DNA from: Streptomyces sp. CB02980
GTDB lineage: Bacteria > Actinomycetota > Actinomycetes > Streptomycetales > Streptomycetaceae
DNA length: 64,000 nucleotides
Direction: 5' to 3'
Assembly (NCBI RefSeq): GCF_014451325.2
Contig: NZ_JACSCH020000008.1
Location: 248,001 to 312,000, forward strand
Below the pieces are notes generated by a model. That model saw nothing but the letters and a program-made list of their open reading frames with translations. It made no database searches and was not told where the DNA came from. Position 1 is the first letter of the stretch. Every line of letters begins with the position of its first letter. The position numbers were made by a program, and so were the translations under genes. Shown here piece by piece: positions 8,401 to 16,560 of this stretch.

Positions 8401-8751
8401 GTGCCCCCACAGGTCGACGGCGCGTCCGACCACCGGGTCCGCCGTGTCCACGGCGCCGCCGTCCTGCCGCTGCACCCCGGTCACGCGGGCGTCCATGAGG
8501 AAGTGGCCGTTCCCGGAGAAGTCGCTCCCGCGCGCCCCGCGTCCGGCCAGGTGCTCGTGGTAGGCCTCGGCGGGCTGGTCGACGTCGAACGGGCCGACGG
8601 CGGGCGGCTGTCCGGGACTCGCGTCCCCGGTGCCCGCACCCCGCAGGGCGGTATTGCGTGCCAGGTCCACCAGGCCGCAGCGGGGACCCGTCGGCAGCCG
8701 GGTCAGCGCCGTCCCGCCGAAGTACAGCCGGGGCAGGTCGAACACGCTCAT
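5446..8751 (-). CDS. staD: Chromopyrrolate synthase-like iron protein (StaD/RebD/VioB homologue)
   Basis: At 1101 residues this is the right size for StaD/RebD/VioB, which couple two indole-3-pyruvate imines into the bisindole skeleton. N-terminal half (1-500): MSVFDLPRLYFGG, LWGHYNPYLGTTVNRARVFD, MGGQFAF. C-terminal ferritin-like half: FSLAERCKVETYAKLIWQMC, YYMPPTRDLSLPKARLLLKY, AVAVELASSLQYLYAGYS, VAREEMMHFLVVNNILMAMG (Glu-rich metal site) and GGEHHLFI. Start ATG at 8751 overlaps the oxidase stop by four bases. The last 30 residues are a pentapeptide repeat EGFRG x5, encoded by 15-bp repeats and absent from what I recall of the family. No glycosyltransferase follows, so chromopyrrolic acid is expected to pass directly to the P450. 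Confidence 0.95.
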   Translation of the reverse strand: MSVFDLPRLYFGGTALTRLPTGPRCGLVDLARNTALRGAGTGDASPGQPPAVGPFDVDQPAEAYHEHLAGRGARGSDFSGNGHFLMDARVTGVQRQDGGAVDTADPVVGRAVDLWGHYNPYLGTTVNRARVFDVDPASAWTTTLMGGQFAFGRDGRSHDAGYLCVGEVTGFMPPRWHGFAPVRRTLHQFAIAAGEGLDWPNGSADSPAVRALKAAAEARDGGGILVQFTLEQGASERDLETGGAPGRWRLRGTVAPWHPDEPRTYPAGRLLVPHRSHEDGVPAPCTVRISPAGVSFNRPFEKRTHDSAGRAAVRHGGAVELRTAHSDRLVALLPGGAPEGGSVVTVPAASPEAVEHAEAEGLVLVRADGGGTPRAVLLREREEVVLTDEACLILEHPDPERGEEHAVEVPVRTFLRGRPAPLDTVVVRQYPNPRALPLDPAASGPYARCGDVEIVRIRSGRTAGEKPTTDPPETAEGASCRLATDACGRGWFTVSGARAGTARLLLAAEPAEQPPTDPAAPGSAEACYDHDDALDFWPWAGSAAVRVLPDDWPLDAVLQQDVTFELLHREVFAYYEQLFPFMRDEVFSLAERCKVETYAKLIWQMCDPANKDRTYYMPPTRDLSLPKARLLLKYLRAQSTAAAVPPATVPSPVRAYPQITTRAQLRSALWQAVAVELASSLQYLYAGYSVPTHGTGFEYVRSGVWTPRQLRLACGDGGETLAKGVRDSLFDVAREEMMHFLVVNNILMAMGEPFHVPEIDFGTPGRLPLPLDFALEPLHLGSLQRFIAIERPERLAGGTGAMDGPNPFGSPSELYAGIREGLTRVPDLFMVDRGRGGGEHHLFIGETVNAVHPDYQLEVDDLSSALFAVDFVTEQGEGGVLDTEKEGSESHHDTFVRLAELLMTERADGPHGEGTPWHPAYPSLRNPTLDPGHPGRAAVSDPHARQVMRLFNRCYFMMLQLIVQHFGESPDASLRRSKLMNAAIDVMTGMMRPLAEQLMPLESGWRGRTAGPSFELEEPPAYIARPDVARRGFAMRFRHLAAMARECEGVPDRVPELMAWYAERFAHEGHQHEGFRGEGFRGEGFRGEGFRGEGFRGEGSN
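5455..5530. repeat. Five-copy 15-bp in-frame repeat encoding (EGFRG)n
   Basis: Five near-identical 15-bp units built on CTCGCCCCGAAAACC or its CTCGCCCCGAAATCC variant lie just before the synthase stop. Being a multiple of three they lengthen the protein by five residues per unit. The repeats sit outside the conserved fold. Confidence 0.9.
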
Positions 8752-10268
8752 GCCGCCTCCAGTCCGGCCGGCTCCACGACACCCCTGCCCGGCGCGTGCC
8801 GGGCGATCAGCGTCACGGCTTCGAGGGCCGACTCCACCGCACCCTCGATCCACGCCGGCTCGCTCGCGCAGTGCTCCCCGGCGAAGAACATCCGGTGCTG
8901 CGGCCGCACCGCCCGCCGCCGCTGCTCCTCGCACGCGGCCGCGTCCTGCCCCCAGCGGATCGTGCACCCGCCGGCCGTCCACGGATGCCTGCCCCAGGCG
9001 AGACTCGCGACTCCCCGCACCATGCCGCGGCGCAGCAACTGCGGGTGCATCCGCCCCAGTTCCTCCACCACCGTCCGGTGCCGCTGAGCGGGCGGCATCG
9101 CGCCGAGATGATCGGCGTCCTCCCCGATCGTGTAGCTGGCGAGCAGCGCCGCGCCCTGAGCGGGGTCCGTGCCTCCGTCGGTCTCGGACGGCGGGTAGTA
9201 CGTCTGCCGGATGCGGCCCCCGCTGAACGAGGCACCGCCCCGGATGCCCTCCCGCTCCCAGAACGGCTCGCGGCAGTGGACGGCGACCTTCGTCGCCGGG
9301 CAGTAGTCGACCTCGCGCACGACCGCGAGCTTGTCCTCGTCGAACCCGGTGAGCGTCAGAGTCCGCAGCACGGAGAACGGCACCGTGCACAGCACGTAGT
9401 CGCAGCGCCGGACCGCCGCCGACGGCCCGCCCCCGAGGCGTACGAAGACATGGTCGGCGGCCACTTCGAAGCCGGACACGGGCTGGCCGAGCCAGATGGG
9501 CCCCCGGATCCGGGCGGCGAGCCGCTGTGCGAGCTGGTCCATCCCGCAGGCGAGCCGCACCAGTTCGGGACTGGTCTCGGTGAGGATGTCGTCGAGGAAG
9601 CTGTTCAGCCGGTCGCCGCAGCCCGCCCGGATCCCGGGGTGGGCCGCGAACAGACCGTGCACGTCTATCCGGTCCTTGGCATGGCCGAGGAGATGCGGCG
9701 ACAGGTCGACGTCCTCCACCAGATCGAGGAGGTTGCGCGCCAGGTCGGCGCGGAGCCCGGCGCGCAGCCCGGGGGGTGCGACGGCGTCGACGACCGCCGC
9801 CAGCCAGGCCCCGAACACGACGGTCTCCTCGCGGTACGGGGCACCCGGCAGCGAGGCGCGGACATCGGCGATCAGGGTCCGGGGCGCGTCCCGGAGCCGT
9901 ACGTGACCGGTGCTGGTCGCAAGGAAGGCGTTCTCGTCGGACAGCAGGGTGGTGAACGGCCGGACCTGGTCGGCGAGGCCCAGACGCTCCACGTAGTGCA
10001 TGGTGCGGTGGTGCGCGGTGGGGATGCGCATGGCACCGAGCTCCACGAAGGGGGCGCCCTCGGACGCGCCGAAGCGGTGCGTGTGGACGCGGCCGCCGAG
10101 CCGGTGGCTGCCCTCGATGATCTCGACCCGGAACCCGAGCCGCTCCAGCTCGTAGGCGGCGACCAGGCCGGCCATCCCGGCTCCCACGACACTGACCGTG
10201 CTGTTGGCGCGGGTCCGCCGCCGGGCGCGCGGCACGTGGCGGGACTGCATGACGGTGGTGGTGTGCAT
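8748..10268 (-). CDS. staO: FAD-dependent L-tryptophan oxidase (StaO/RebO/VioA homologue)
   Basis: A 506-residue flavin amine oxidase. Dinucleotide-binding motif VSVVGAGMAGLVAAYELERL at about residues 25-44, followed by the IIEGSHRLGGRVHT motif typical of monoamine/L-amino-acid oxidases, ELGAMRIP (substrate arginine region) and the C-terminal FAD block FFAGEHCASEPAWIEGAVES. In the bisindole pathway this enzyme oxidises L-Trp (or chloro-Trp) to the indole-3-pyruvate imine that feeds the adjacent synthase; the one-base-offset coupling with the synthase gene supports that job. Start ATG at 10268; a second in-frame ATG at 10250 would remove six residues of an unconserved basic N-terminus. There is no tryptophan halogenase nearby, so unmodified L-Trp is the likely substrate. 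Confidence 0.93.
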   Translation of the reverse strand: MHTTTVMQSRHVPRARRRTRANSTVSVVGAGMAGLVAAYELERLGFRVEIIEGSHRLGGRVHTHRFGASEGAPFVELGAMRIPTAHHRTMHYVERLGLADQVRPFTTLLSDENAFLATSTGHVRLRDAPRTLIADVRASLPGAPYREETVVFGAWLAAVVDAVAPPGLRAGLRADLARNLLDLVEDVDLSPHLLGHAKDRIDVHGLFAAHPGIRAGCGDRLNSFLDDILTETSPELVRLACGMDQLAQRLAARIRGPIWLGQPVSGFEVAADHVFVRLGGGPSAAVRRCDYVLCTVPFSVLRTLTLTGFDEDKLAVVREVDYCPATKVAVHCREPFWEREGIRGGASFSGGRIRQTYYPPSETDGGTDPAQGAALLASYTIGEDADHLGAMPPAQRHRTVVEELGRMHPQLLRRGMVRGVASLAWGRHPWTAGGCTIRWGQDAAACEEQRRRAVRPQHRMFFAGEHCASEPAWIEGAVESALEAVTLIARHAPGRGVVEPAGLEAA

Positions 10269-10290
10269 GACGGTCCGACTCCCGATCGAT

Positions 10291-12027
10291 TCAGTGCGCG
10301 GGGTGTGGGCGGGTCGGCCGGGACTCCCGTACGGCCCCGGGGTCGTCGGCGGCGATTGCAGCCAGGTAGTCGCGGAGCAGGGCGGTGCGGGCGAGCGGGG
10401 CGACCAGGCCCACGTATCCGTCGGGCCGCACCAGACGCAGGTCGTCGGGGTGCCCGAGACGGCCTGCCCCGGCGCCGTCCCACGGAGTCACGGGCAGGAT
10501 CCGGACCGGGGCGGGGAACCACGCGCACGTGTCCCGGAGTTCGTCGAGGACGCCCGGGTGGGCGCGGGCGGCGTGCAGGACCAGGGTCCATCGCTCGTAC
10601 CCGAGCAGCGTGTGCAGCCGGGTCGCGGCAGGACGGGTGGGGTCCGTCGGGCAGGTGGTGACCGTGACGTCCGGCATCCGCTCGCCCGCGCGCGGGCCCG
10701 AACGGCGGTGCCGGCCGGGGCGGTGCCAAGACAGGGCGCTGTCCGTGTGGTTCCGGCCCAGGTCGCTCAGCCGCAGGTCGAGCCGCCGCTGGAAGCCGCG
10801 CCGGGCCAGGGCGGCCGGCACCGTGGCCGTGAACGCCCGGAAGCCCAGCGGTGGCAGCGGCAGCTCCATGAAGTTGAACCGCATCTCGCGGATGTACCGC
10901 ACGGCCAGCTGCCGTTGCTCGTCGCTGTACGTGTCGAGGAGTTCCTCGCCCGCCTGCCCGTGGTGCACGGCGGCGAGCTTCCAGGCGAGGTTGTGGGCGC
11001 CGAGGATGCCGACGTTCATGCCGTGCCCGCCGACCGGCGCCCAGGCGTGCGCCGCGTCCCCGGCGAGCAGCCCGCGCCCGCAGCGGAGCGTGGCGGCGAC
11101 CCGGTCGCTGAAGCGGGCCCGGTTCAGCCAGGGGATCTCCGTGGGCCCGAGGCGCAGGTCCGGCATCCCGGCGGTCTCCGCGACCAGGTCCCGCAGTTCG
11201 CCGAGGGTGGGGGCGGCGGACAGCGAGGGATCGGGGTCGTCCCGGAAACAGAAGAAGCGGTAGCCCCCGCCGGGCAGCGGGAACACGAGCAGGGAACGGT
11301 GCGGGGCAAGGAAGATGTGGCCCCTGCCGGGCTCCTCGCCGAGCCTCCAGGTGGGGTGGGCGTTGCCCTGGACGACCTGGAGCCCGGTGCGGCGCCGGCC
11401 CTCGAACGGGATGCCGAGGCGGTCCCTGACCACGCTGGCGGTGCCCTCGCAGCCGACGATCCAGGGGGCGGCGGCCGACTCGACGGTGCCGTCCTCGTGC
11501 CGCAGGGTGAACTCCGCCCGGTCGTCGTGGACCTTGACGTCCGTCGCCTCGGTGTTCCACTCGACGCGGGTGCCGAGCCGGGCCAGTTCCTCGCAGAGGA
11601 GCCGCTCGATGTCGTGCTGCTCGATGTTGAGCGGGCGGGCGTGGGCCGACCGCGCCCAGCCGGTGGTGAGTTCTCCGAGCTGTCGGCCGCGGGCGTGGAT
11701 CGTCACCACGCCCAGCTCGACGCCGTGCCGCGCGAGCGTCTCACCGACGCCCAGGGCGTCCAGCGCCTCCCGGGCCCGTGCCCAGAGCACCAGGGCTCGG
11801 GCCTCGTGCTTGGTCGCGGGTGCCTTGTCGACGATCCGGACCCGCAGCGCGAGTCGGCGCAGACCGATCGCGAGCGTGAGTCCGACCGGTCCCGCCCCCA
11901 CCACGCACACGTCCACGTCTCCGGCTCCGACGCCGTGGTCCGGACCGGCCGCGTTCGACGCGTCGTCGTCGGCCCGCTCCCCGTCCCGGGCCCCGTCCGT
12001 GCCCCTGCCTGTCTCCACCCGTGTCAC
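10291..12027 (-). CDS. Second class A FAD monooxygenase of the bisindole operon
   Basis: A 578-residue PheA/TetX-type hydroxylase with VCVVGAGPVGLTLAIGLRRL (FAD), a variant DG motif WIVGCEGTASVVRDRLGI in which Asp is replaced by Glu, and a normal GD motif LLAGDAAHAWAPVGGHGMNV, plus a thioredoxin-like C-terminal domain (about 440-560). It lacks the RebC-specific blocks, so it is not a StaC duplicate. It is the first gene of the operon, 22 bases before the oxidase. Extra flavin monooxygenases in abe/cla-type clusters oxidise the indolocarbazole core further towards indolotryptolines; whether this one does so is inference. GTG start at 12027; the first 36 residues are hydrophilic and poorly conserved, so a later start is possible. 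Confidence 0.85.
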   Translation of the reverse strand: MTRVETGRGTDGARDGERADDDASNAAGPDHGVGAGDVDVCVVGAGPVGLTLAIGLRRLALRVRIVDKAPATKHEARALVLWARAREALDALGVGETLARHGVELGVVTIHARGRQLGELTTGWARSAHARPLNIEQHDIERLLCEELARLGTRVEWNTEATDVKVHDDRAEFTLRHEDGTVESAAAPWIVGCEGTASVVRDRLGIPFEGRRRTGLQVVQGNAHPTWRLGEEPGRGHIFLAPHRSLLVFPLPGGGYRFFCFRDDPDPSLSAAPTLGELRDLVAETAGMPDLRLGPTEIPWLNRARFSDRVAATLRCGRGLLAGDAAHAWAPVGGHGMNVGILGAHNLAWKLAAVHHGQAGEELLDTYSDEQRQLAVRYIREMRFNFMELPLPPLGFRAFTATVPAALARRGFQRRLDLRLSDLGRNHTDSALSWHRPGRHRRSGPRAGERMPDVTVTTCPTDPTRPAATRLHTLLGYERWTLVLHAARAHPGVLDELRDTCAWFPAPVRILPVTPWDGAGAGRLGHPDDLRLVRPDGYVGLVAPLARTALLRDYLAAIAADDPGAVRESRPTRPHPAH

Positions 12028-12323
12028 CCGCTCTCCGCTCGATCTCCCTGTCTTCAGCGTGCGGGCCGAAGATCACCTTCAACAGGGCGTGCGGCGGGGC
12101 GCGGGGATCATGGCGACCAGGGAGGATGACTACCTGTGCGTCATCTGGTCCGTTTGCGTGAGGTCGGCGGAATTCGGCCGTCTGTTGTACGGAGAGTCAT
12201 CACCTCTGGCCGGATCATTACGCTCGGGAGTCGAGTTGTCCCCAGGTGGCGCCTATTCCGCTCCGGACCGTTCCCTCCGGGAGCACCTCTCGCGGCTCGC
12301 TCACGCCACGGAGCGTGGCCAGT
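12028..12323. promoter_or_regulatory. Intergenic region upstream of the bisindole operon
   Basis: About 300 bases without a convincing gene, containing the promoter of the minus-strand bisindole operon and the 3' end of the AraC gene. Visible structure: an inverted repeat GATGAC / GTCATC (12125-12130 and 12140-12145) with a further GTCATC near 12198, possible regulator sites. I could not assign a confident -35/-10 pair. Confidence 0.35.
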
Positions 12324-13139
12324 TCACGACAGGGGAGGCGCTTCCTCGCGCCTCCGGGCGAAGCGCCCCGGCGTCGTGCCGACGAGCCGCTTGAACGAGC
12401 GGTTCAGATGCGACTGGTCGTAGAAGCCGGTCGCCGTCGCCACCTCCCCGGGCGGCTGCCCGTCCAGGAGCAGCCGACGGGCCCGGTCGAGCCGGCGGGC
12501 GGTCAGGTACTGGTGCGGGGCGATACCGAAAGCACCGCTGAACGCCCGTACCAGATGGGTGGGATGGGCGTGCAGGAGCAGCGCGGCCTCGTCCAGGGTC
12601 ACCCCTTCGAGCAGCCGGGCGTCGAGGAGCTCGCGGAGCCGGTGGGCCACCCCGGGGTCGGCGGGCCGCGCGCGGGCGGCCGTCTGGGGCCGCAGACGGG
12701 TGCGGAGCCGCTCGCGGATGAGGGCGAGCCGGCTCTGCGCCTCCAGCTCGCCGCCCCGGCCCGCGAGGGCCGCATGCAGCTGACCGACGCGGTGGCGCAG
12801 CAGCGGATCGACGAGATCGGGCCCGTCCACCGCCGCGCCGATGAAGCTCTCGTCCAGCTGGGTCAGATCCAGATAGAGCACCCGCTTGCGGAAGCCGTGC
12901 GGGGTCGCCGGCGAGCCGTTGTGCGGCACCTGCGGCGGGAGCAGCGACACCGTGTCGCCCGGGGTGCCGTGCTCACGCCGGTCGAGGTCGTAGCGGACGG
13001 CCCCGTCGTCGACGATGAGCAGGGTCCACACGTCGTGGACGTGCATCGGGTACGCGTGCGCGGTGAAGTGGGCGTGGAAGACCTCCACGACTCCCGGCAC
13101 GTGCGGGCGCCATGCCGAAACCTGCTGACCGGCCACCAT
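12324..13139 (-). CDS. AraC-family transcriptional regulator
   Basis: A 271-residue protein. N-terminal cupin-like sensor: AHAYPMHVHDVWTLLIVDDG and PGDTVSLLPPQVPHNGSPAT (residues about 20-85). C-terminal double helix-turn-helix: GVTLDEAALLLHAHPTHLVR and then ATATGFYDQSHLNRSFKRLV with the terminal TPGRF (about 185-262). ATG at 13139, 49 bases from the start of the divergent DUF2000 gene. AraC proteins of this cupin type are often paired with DUF2000 proteins, so control of that neighbour is at least as likely as control of the bisindole operon downstream on the same strand. Confidence 0.9.
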   Translation of the reverse strand: MVAGQQVSAWRPHVPGVVEVFHAHFTAHAYPMHVHDVWTLLIVDDGAVRYDLDRREHGTPGDTVSLLPPQVPHNGSPATPHGFRKRVLYLDLTQLDESFIGAAVDGPDLVDPLLRHRVGQLHAALAGRGGELEAQSRLALIRERLRTRLRPQTAARARPADPGVAHRLRELLDARLLEGVTLDEAALLLHAHPTHLVRAFSGAFGIAPHQYLTARRLDRARRLLLDGQPPGEVATATGFYDQSHLNRSFKRLVGTTPGRFARRREEAPPLS

Positions 13140-13188
13140 GCAAGGAATGTACAAGACGGCACGCCGGGCCGGTCGGCAGTCTCGGACC

Positions 13189-13623
13189 ATGACGACCACC
13201 GACACCGCACCCGTCCGCTTCGACACCAAGATCGCCGTAATCCTGCGGGAGGACCTGGAGACCTGGCAGCGCCTGAACGTCACCGCGTTCCTGGTCAGCG
13301 GACTCGGCACGGAGCTGCCCGAGGTGATCGGCGAACCGTACGCGGACGCCGACGGCACCCGATACCTGCCGATGTTCCGACAGCCCGTGCTCGTCTTCGA
13401 GGGGACGAAGGAGACGCTGACGGCGGCGCACGCCCGCGCACTCTCCCGCGCGCTCCCGCGGGCGGTGTTCACGACCGAGCTGTTCACCACCGGCAACGAC
13501 CGCGACAACCGCGCGGCCGTACGGGCCGTGGGGACCGACGGGCTGGATCTGGCGGGCCTCGCCGTGTACGGGCCGCGCAACGCGGTCGACAAGGTGCTCA
13601 AGGGTGCCCGGATGCATCCCTGA
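13189..13623 (+). CDS. DUF2000-family protein
   Basis: A 144-residue protein with the DUF2000 pattern: KIAVILREDLETWQRLNVTA near the start, MFRQPVLVFEG in the middle, RAVFTTELFTTGNDRDNRAA and a final GLAVYGPRNAVDKVLKGARM. The fold is related to peptidyl-tRNA hydrolase 2-type domains; the biochemical role is unknown. I chose the ATG at 13189 (MTTTDTAP) rather than the ATG at 13138, because homologues of this family begin shortly before the KIAVIL strand. Divergent from the AraC gene with a very short shared promoter. Confidence 0.85.
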   Translation: MTTTDTAPVRFDTKIAVILREDLETWQRLNVTAFLVSGLGTELPEVIGEPYADADGTRYLPMFRQPVLVFEGTKETLTAAHARALSRALPRAVFTTELFTTGNDRDNRAAVRAVGTDGLDLAGLAVYGPRNAVDKVLKGARMHP

Positions 13624-13652
13624 GGAACCCGGAGCTCCCGGGGAGGCGACGG

Positions 13653-15113
13653 TCAGCCGGCCGCGCGCTCCGCGCACTCCAGAAGGGTCGGGAGTGCGGC
13701 CGCCAGGGCGTCCGTCCCGTGCCCGTACGGCAGCCGGAGCCGGTCCCGGAAACCGTCCACCGGCGAGAAGGCCGACCCCGGGACGACGGACACGCCGTGA
13801 CGCCGCGCCAGCTGGGCGAGGGCCTCCGTGTCGGCACCCGGGACCCGCACCCAGAGCGCGGGGCCGCCCGCGGGCCGGGTCCACTCCCAGTGCGGCGCCC
13901 CGGCGCGCAGCAGCGCCTCCGCCGCGTCCCGCCGGCCGCGCAGCTCGGCCCTGCGACGCGCGCGTGCCTCCGGCAGCCGGTCGAGCAGACGGACGGCGAC
14001 GAGCTGGTCCACGACGGAGGAGGACAGGTCCACCAAGGTCTTGATCTTCGCGAGCCGGGCCACCACCTGCGGCGAGGAACGGACCCACCCCACGCGCAGA
14101 CCGCCCCAGAACAGCTTCGAGAGCGTGCCGACCGTCACCGACGAGCCCATGGGCAACCCGGCGACGAGCGGCACCGGGGCGGCCTCGTCGGGCACGTCGC
14201 CCAGGCTGAGTTCCGCGCACGCCGTGTCCTCCACCGCGAACAACTCCTGCTCCGCGAGCACCCGCTGCCACTCCCGGCGCGCCGCGCCGTCCAGGCTGCG
14301 CCCCGTCGGGTTGTGCGCCGTCGGCTGGAGGTACACGAGCCGGGGCCGCACATGGGCGCACAACCGTCGCAGAGCGGCTGCGTCGGCGCCGTCCCCGCCG
14401 CCGTCGGGGCCGTCACCGCCCACCGGCACCAACCGGGCACCACGCGCGCGTAGCGCCTCAAGGGCACCCCGATAGGTGGGGTTCTCCACGACCACCGTGT
14501 CACCCGGCTCGACCAGTGCCTGCGCCACCAGCCACACCGCCTGCTGGGAACCCGAGGTCACCAGGATCTGACCCGCCTCCGTCGGTACCCCCGCCGCCCG
14601 GTAGTACGCGGCGATGCCCTCCCGCAACGCCGGAATGCCGTACGGGTGGTAGCCGTCGGCCCCGAGAAGCGCGCCGAGGTCCCCGCAGGTCAGCGCGCCC
14701 ACCGCCTCGCCCACCGCGCCGAGCCCCGGCAGCGCCCCGCTCGACAGGTCCGCGCCGCCGGCCGAGGCGGCCGTACGCGACCGGGCGTCGAAGCTCATGA
14801 GCCGCCCCTCCGTGACGTACCCGTCGACCGTCCCCGACCCCCGCAGCCGCGAGCCGCTGCCCCGTACGCTCTCCAGCCGGCCCTCGCTCTCCAGGAGCCC
14901 GTACGCGGCCGTCACCGTGGACCGGCTCACGCCGAGCACCAGGGCCAGTTCGCGCTGAGAGGGCAGGACCGTGCCACCCGCGACGTCGCCCCGCGCGGCC
15001 AGCTCCCGCAGCGCGTCCGCGAGCCGCCGTGGCAGCGGCCCCGGCCCCTCCGACGACCAGCCGGTGAGGAGTCGGGACAAACGGGTCGAAGCAATCCGGG
15101 CCATGGCACCCAT
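13653..15113 (-). CDS. MocR-type (GntR-HTH plus aminotransferase) PLP-dependent regulator
   Basis: 486 residues: an N-terminal winged helix GTVLPSQRELALVLGVSRST followed by VTAAYGLLESEGRL (about 40-80), a linker, and a fold-type I aminotransferase domain with VENPTYRGALEALRARGARL, YLQPTAHNPTGRSL, and the PLP lysine in GTLSKLFWGGLRVGW. This is the MocR/PdxR architecture, in which bound PLP and a small amine-type effector control DNA binding. It is divergent from the Tm-1-like/TIM-barrel pair (160-base gap), making that operon the likely target. Start ATG at 15113; an internal ATG at 15104 is equally possible. Confidence 0.92.
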   Translation of the reverse strand: MGAMARIASTRLSRLLTGWSSEGPGPLPRRLADALRELAARGDVAGGTVLPSQRELALVLGVSRSTVTAAYGLLESEGRLESVRGSGSRLRGSGTVDGYVTEGRLMSFDARSRTAASAGGADLSSGALPGLGAVGEAVGALTCGDLGALLGADGYHPYGIPALREGIAAYYRAAGVPTEAGQILVTSGSQQAVWLVAQALVEPGDTVVVENPTYRGALEALRARGARLVPVGGDGPDGGGDGADAAALRRLCAHVRPRLVYLQPTAHNPTGRSLDGAARREWQRVLAEQELFAVEDTACAELSLGDVPDEAAPVPLVAGLPMGSSVTVGTLSKLFWGGLRVGWVRSSPQVVARLAKIKTLVDLSSSVVDQLVAVRLLDRLPEARARRRAELRGRRDAAEALLRAGAPHWEWTRPAGGPALWVRVPGADTEALAQLARRHGVSVVPGSAFSPVDGFRDRLRLPYGHGTDALAAALPTLLECAERAAG

Positions 15114-15273
15114 CTTGCGCCACCACGCAGGCCAATCCGGCCAGAGTGGTCGTTGTCGCCGCAGGTCACACGACGGAGGATCGACAACGGCGGGCCCCGG
15201 GCGACGGGGCCCGGAGGCGGGAACGGGCTGGGGACCGGCCGGGATCGGGCCGGATCGGGAGAAGGGTGAGCGC

Positions 15274-16524
15274 ATGGCGACCGTCGTGCTGGTCGGCACA
15301 CTGGACACCAAGGGGGAGGAGTACGCCTGGCTGCGCGAGCGGCTCAGGGAGTACGGCGCCGACGTCCTCCTCGTCGACACCGGGACCATGCCCGCACCCG
15401 CCCACGCGCCCGTGGCCGACGTCACCGCCGACGTCGTCGCGCGGGCCGCCGGCCACGACCTGGCGAGGCTGCGGGCCGACGGGGACCGCGCGGCGGCCGT
15501 CGCCGCGATGGCCCAGGGGCTCACCCGGGTCGTCGTCGACCTCTACCGCAAGGGGAGGTTGCACGCCGTGCTCGCCGCCGCCGGGAGCGGCGGCTCCGCC
15601 ATCGCCGCCCAGGCCATGCGGGCCCTTCCCATCGGCGTACCGAAGGTGCTCGTCAGCACCATGGCGGGCGGCGACGTCTCCCCGTACGTCGACAGCAGCG
15701 ACCTCACCCTGATGTACAGCGTCGTCGACATCTCCGGGCTCAACTCCGTCTCCTGCCAGGTCCTCGGCAACGCCGCGGCCGCCGCCGCCGGCATGGCCCG
15801 CCGCCACGAGCGCAACCACGACGATCAGGCGGGCCGCGGACGGCCGGTCGTCGCGGCCACGATGTTCGGCGTGACGACCCCGGCCGTCGACGTGGCCCGC
15901 GCGCGCCTCGCCGAACTCGGCTACGAGGTCCTCGTCTTCCACGCCACCGGCGCGGGCGGCCGGGCCGTCGAGAAACTCGCCAGGGACGGCATGCTCGACG
16001 GCGTCCTCGACCTCACCACCACCGAACTCGCCGACGAACTCGTCGGCGGGGTGCTCAGCGCGGGCCCGTCCCGGCTCACCGCCGCCGGCGCCATGGGCAT
16101 CCCGCAGGTCGTCGCCCCCGGCGCGCTCGACATGGTCAACTTCGGTCCTGCCGCCACCGTCCCCGAGCGTTTCGTCGAACGGCGGCTGCTCATCCACAAC
16201 GCGACGGTCACCCTGATGCGGACCACCGCGCGCGAGATGGCCGACCTCGGCGCCGTCCTGGGCCGCAAGCTCCGCACCGCGCGCGGACCGGCCGAGGTCT
16301 TCTGGCCGCTGCGCGGCGTCTCGGCCGTGGACGTCGCCGACGGACCCTTCGCGGACCCCGAGGCGGACCGGTCGGGCCTCGACGCGCTGCGCGCCGCCGT
16401 ACGGGGCGGCGAGGTCCGCGTCCACGAACTGGACGCCCACATCAACGACCCGTCGTTCGCGGTCGCCATGGCGGACCGCCTCCACCAGCTGATCACCGAG
16501 CACGCCCGCCGCGCCGCCCACTGA
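15274..16524 (+). CDS. Tm-1-like ATP-binding domain protein (UPF0261)
   Basis: A 416-residue protein of the Tm-1-like family. The N-terminal domain starts VVLVGTLDTKGEEYAWLRER, the family signature, and includes AAGSGGSAIAAQAMRALPIG and STMAGGDVSPYVDSSD. The C-terminal domain has TMFGVTTPAVDVARARLAEL, FHATGAGGRAVEKL and VAPGALDMVNFGP, all diagnostic. In plants the N-terminal half of Tm-1 binds a viral replicase; the bacterial role is unknown but the protein is almost always next to the TIM-barrel protein that follows here (gap 36 bases), so they probably work as one enzyme system. ATG at 15274 with GGGAGAAGGGTGAG upstream. Confidence 0.92.
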   Translation: MATVVLVGTLDTKGEEYAWLRERLREYGADVLLVDTGTMPAPAHAPVADVTADVVARAAGHDLARLRADGDRAAAVAAMAQGLTRVVVDLYRKGRLHAVLAAAGSGGSAIAAQAMRALPIGVPKVLVSTMAGGDVSPYVDSSDLTLMYSVVDISGLNSVSCQVLGNAAAAAAGMARRHERNHDDQAGRGRPVVAATMFGVTTPAVDVARARLAELGYEVLVFHATGAGGRAVEKLARDGMLDGVLDLTTTELADELVGGVLSAGPSRLTAAGAMGIPQVVAPGALDMVNFGPAATVPERFVERRLLIHNATVTLMRTTAREMADLGAVLGRKLRTARGPAEVFWPLRGVSAVDVADGPFADPEADRSGLDALRAAVRGGEVRVHELDAHINDPSFAVAMADRLHQLITEHARRAAH

Positions 16525-16560
16525 GGCACATGACACGGACACCGAGGAGTGAACACCACC

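Noticed and set aside
11741..12082. Small minus-strand frame overlapping the second monooxygenase
   Set aside because: Arg/Gly-rich shadow in another frame of the true gene.
12324..13139. AraC gene as pathway-specific activator of the bisindole operon
   Set aside because: It is divergent from and closer to a DUF2000 gene, a common pairing; no evidence ties it to the operon, so it was not claimed.
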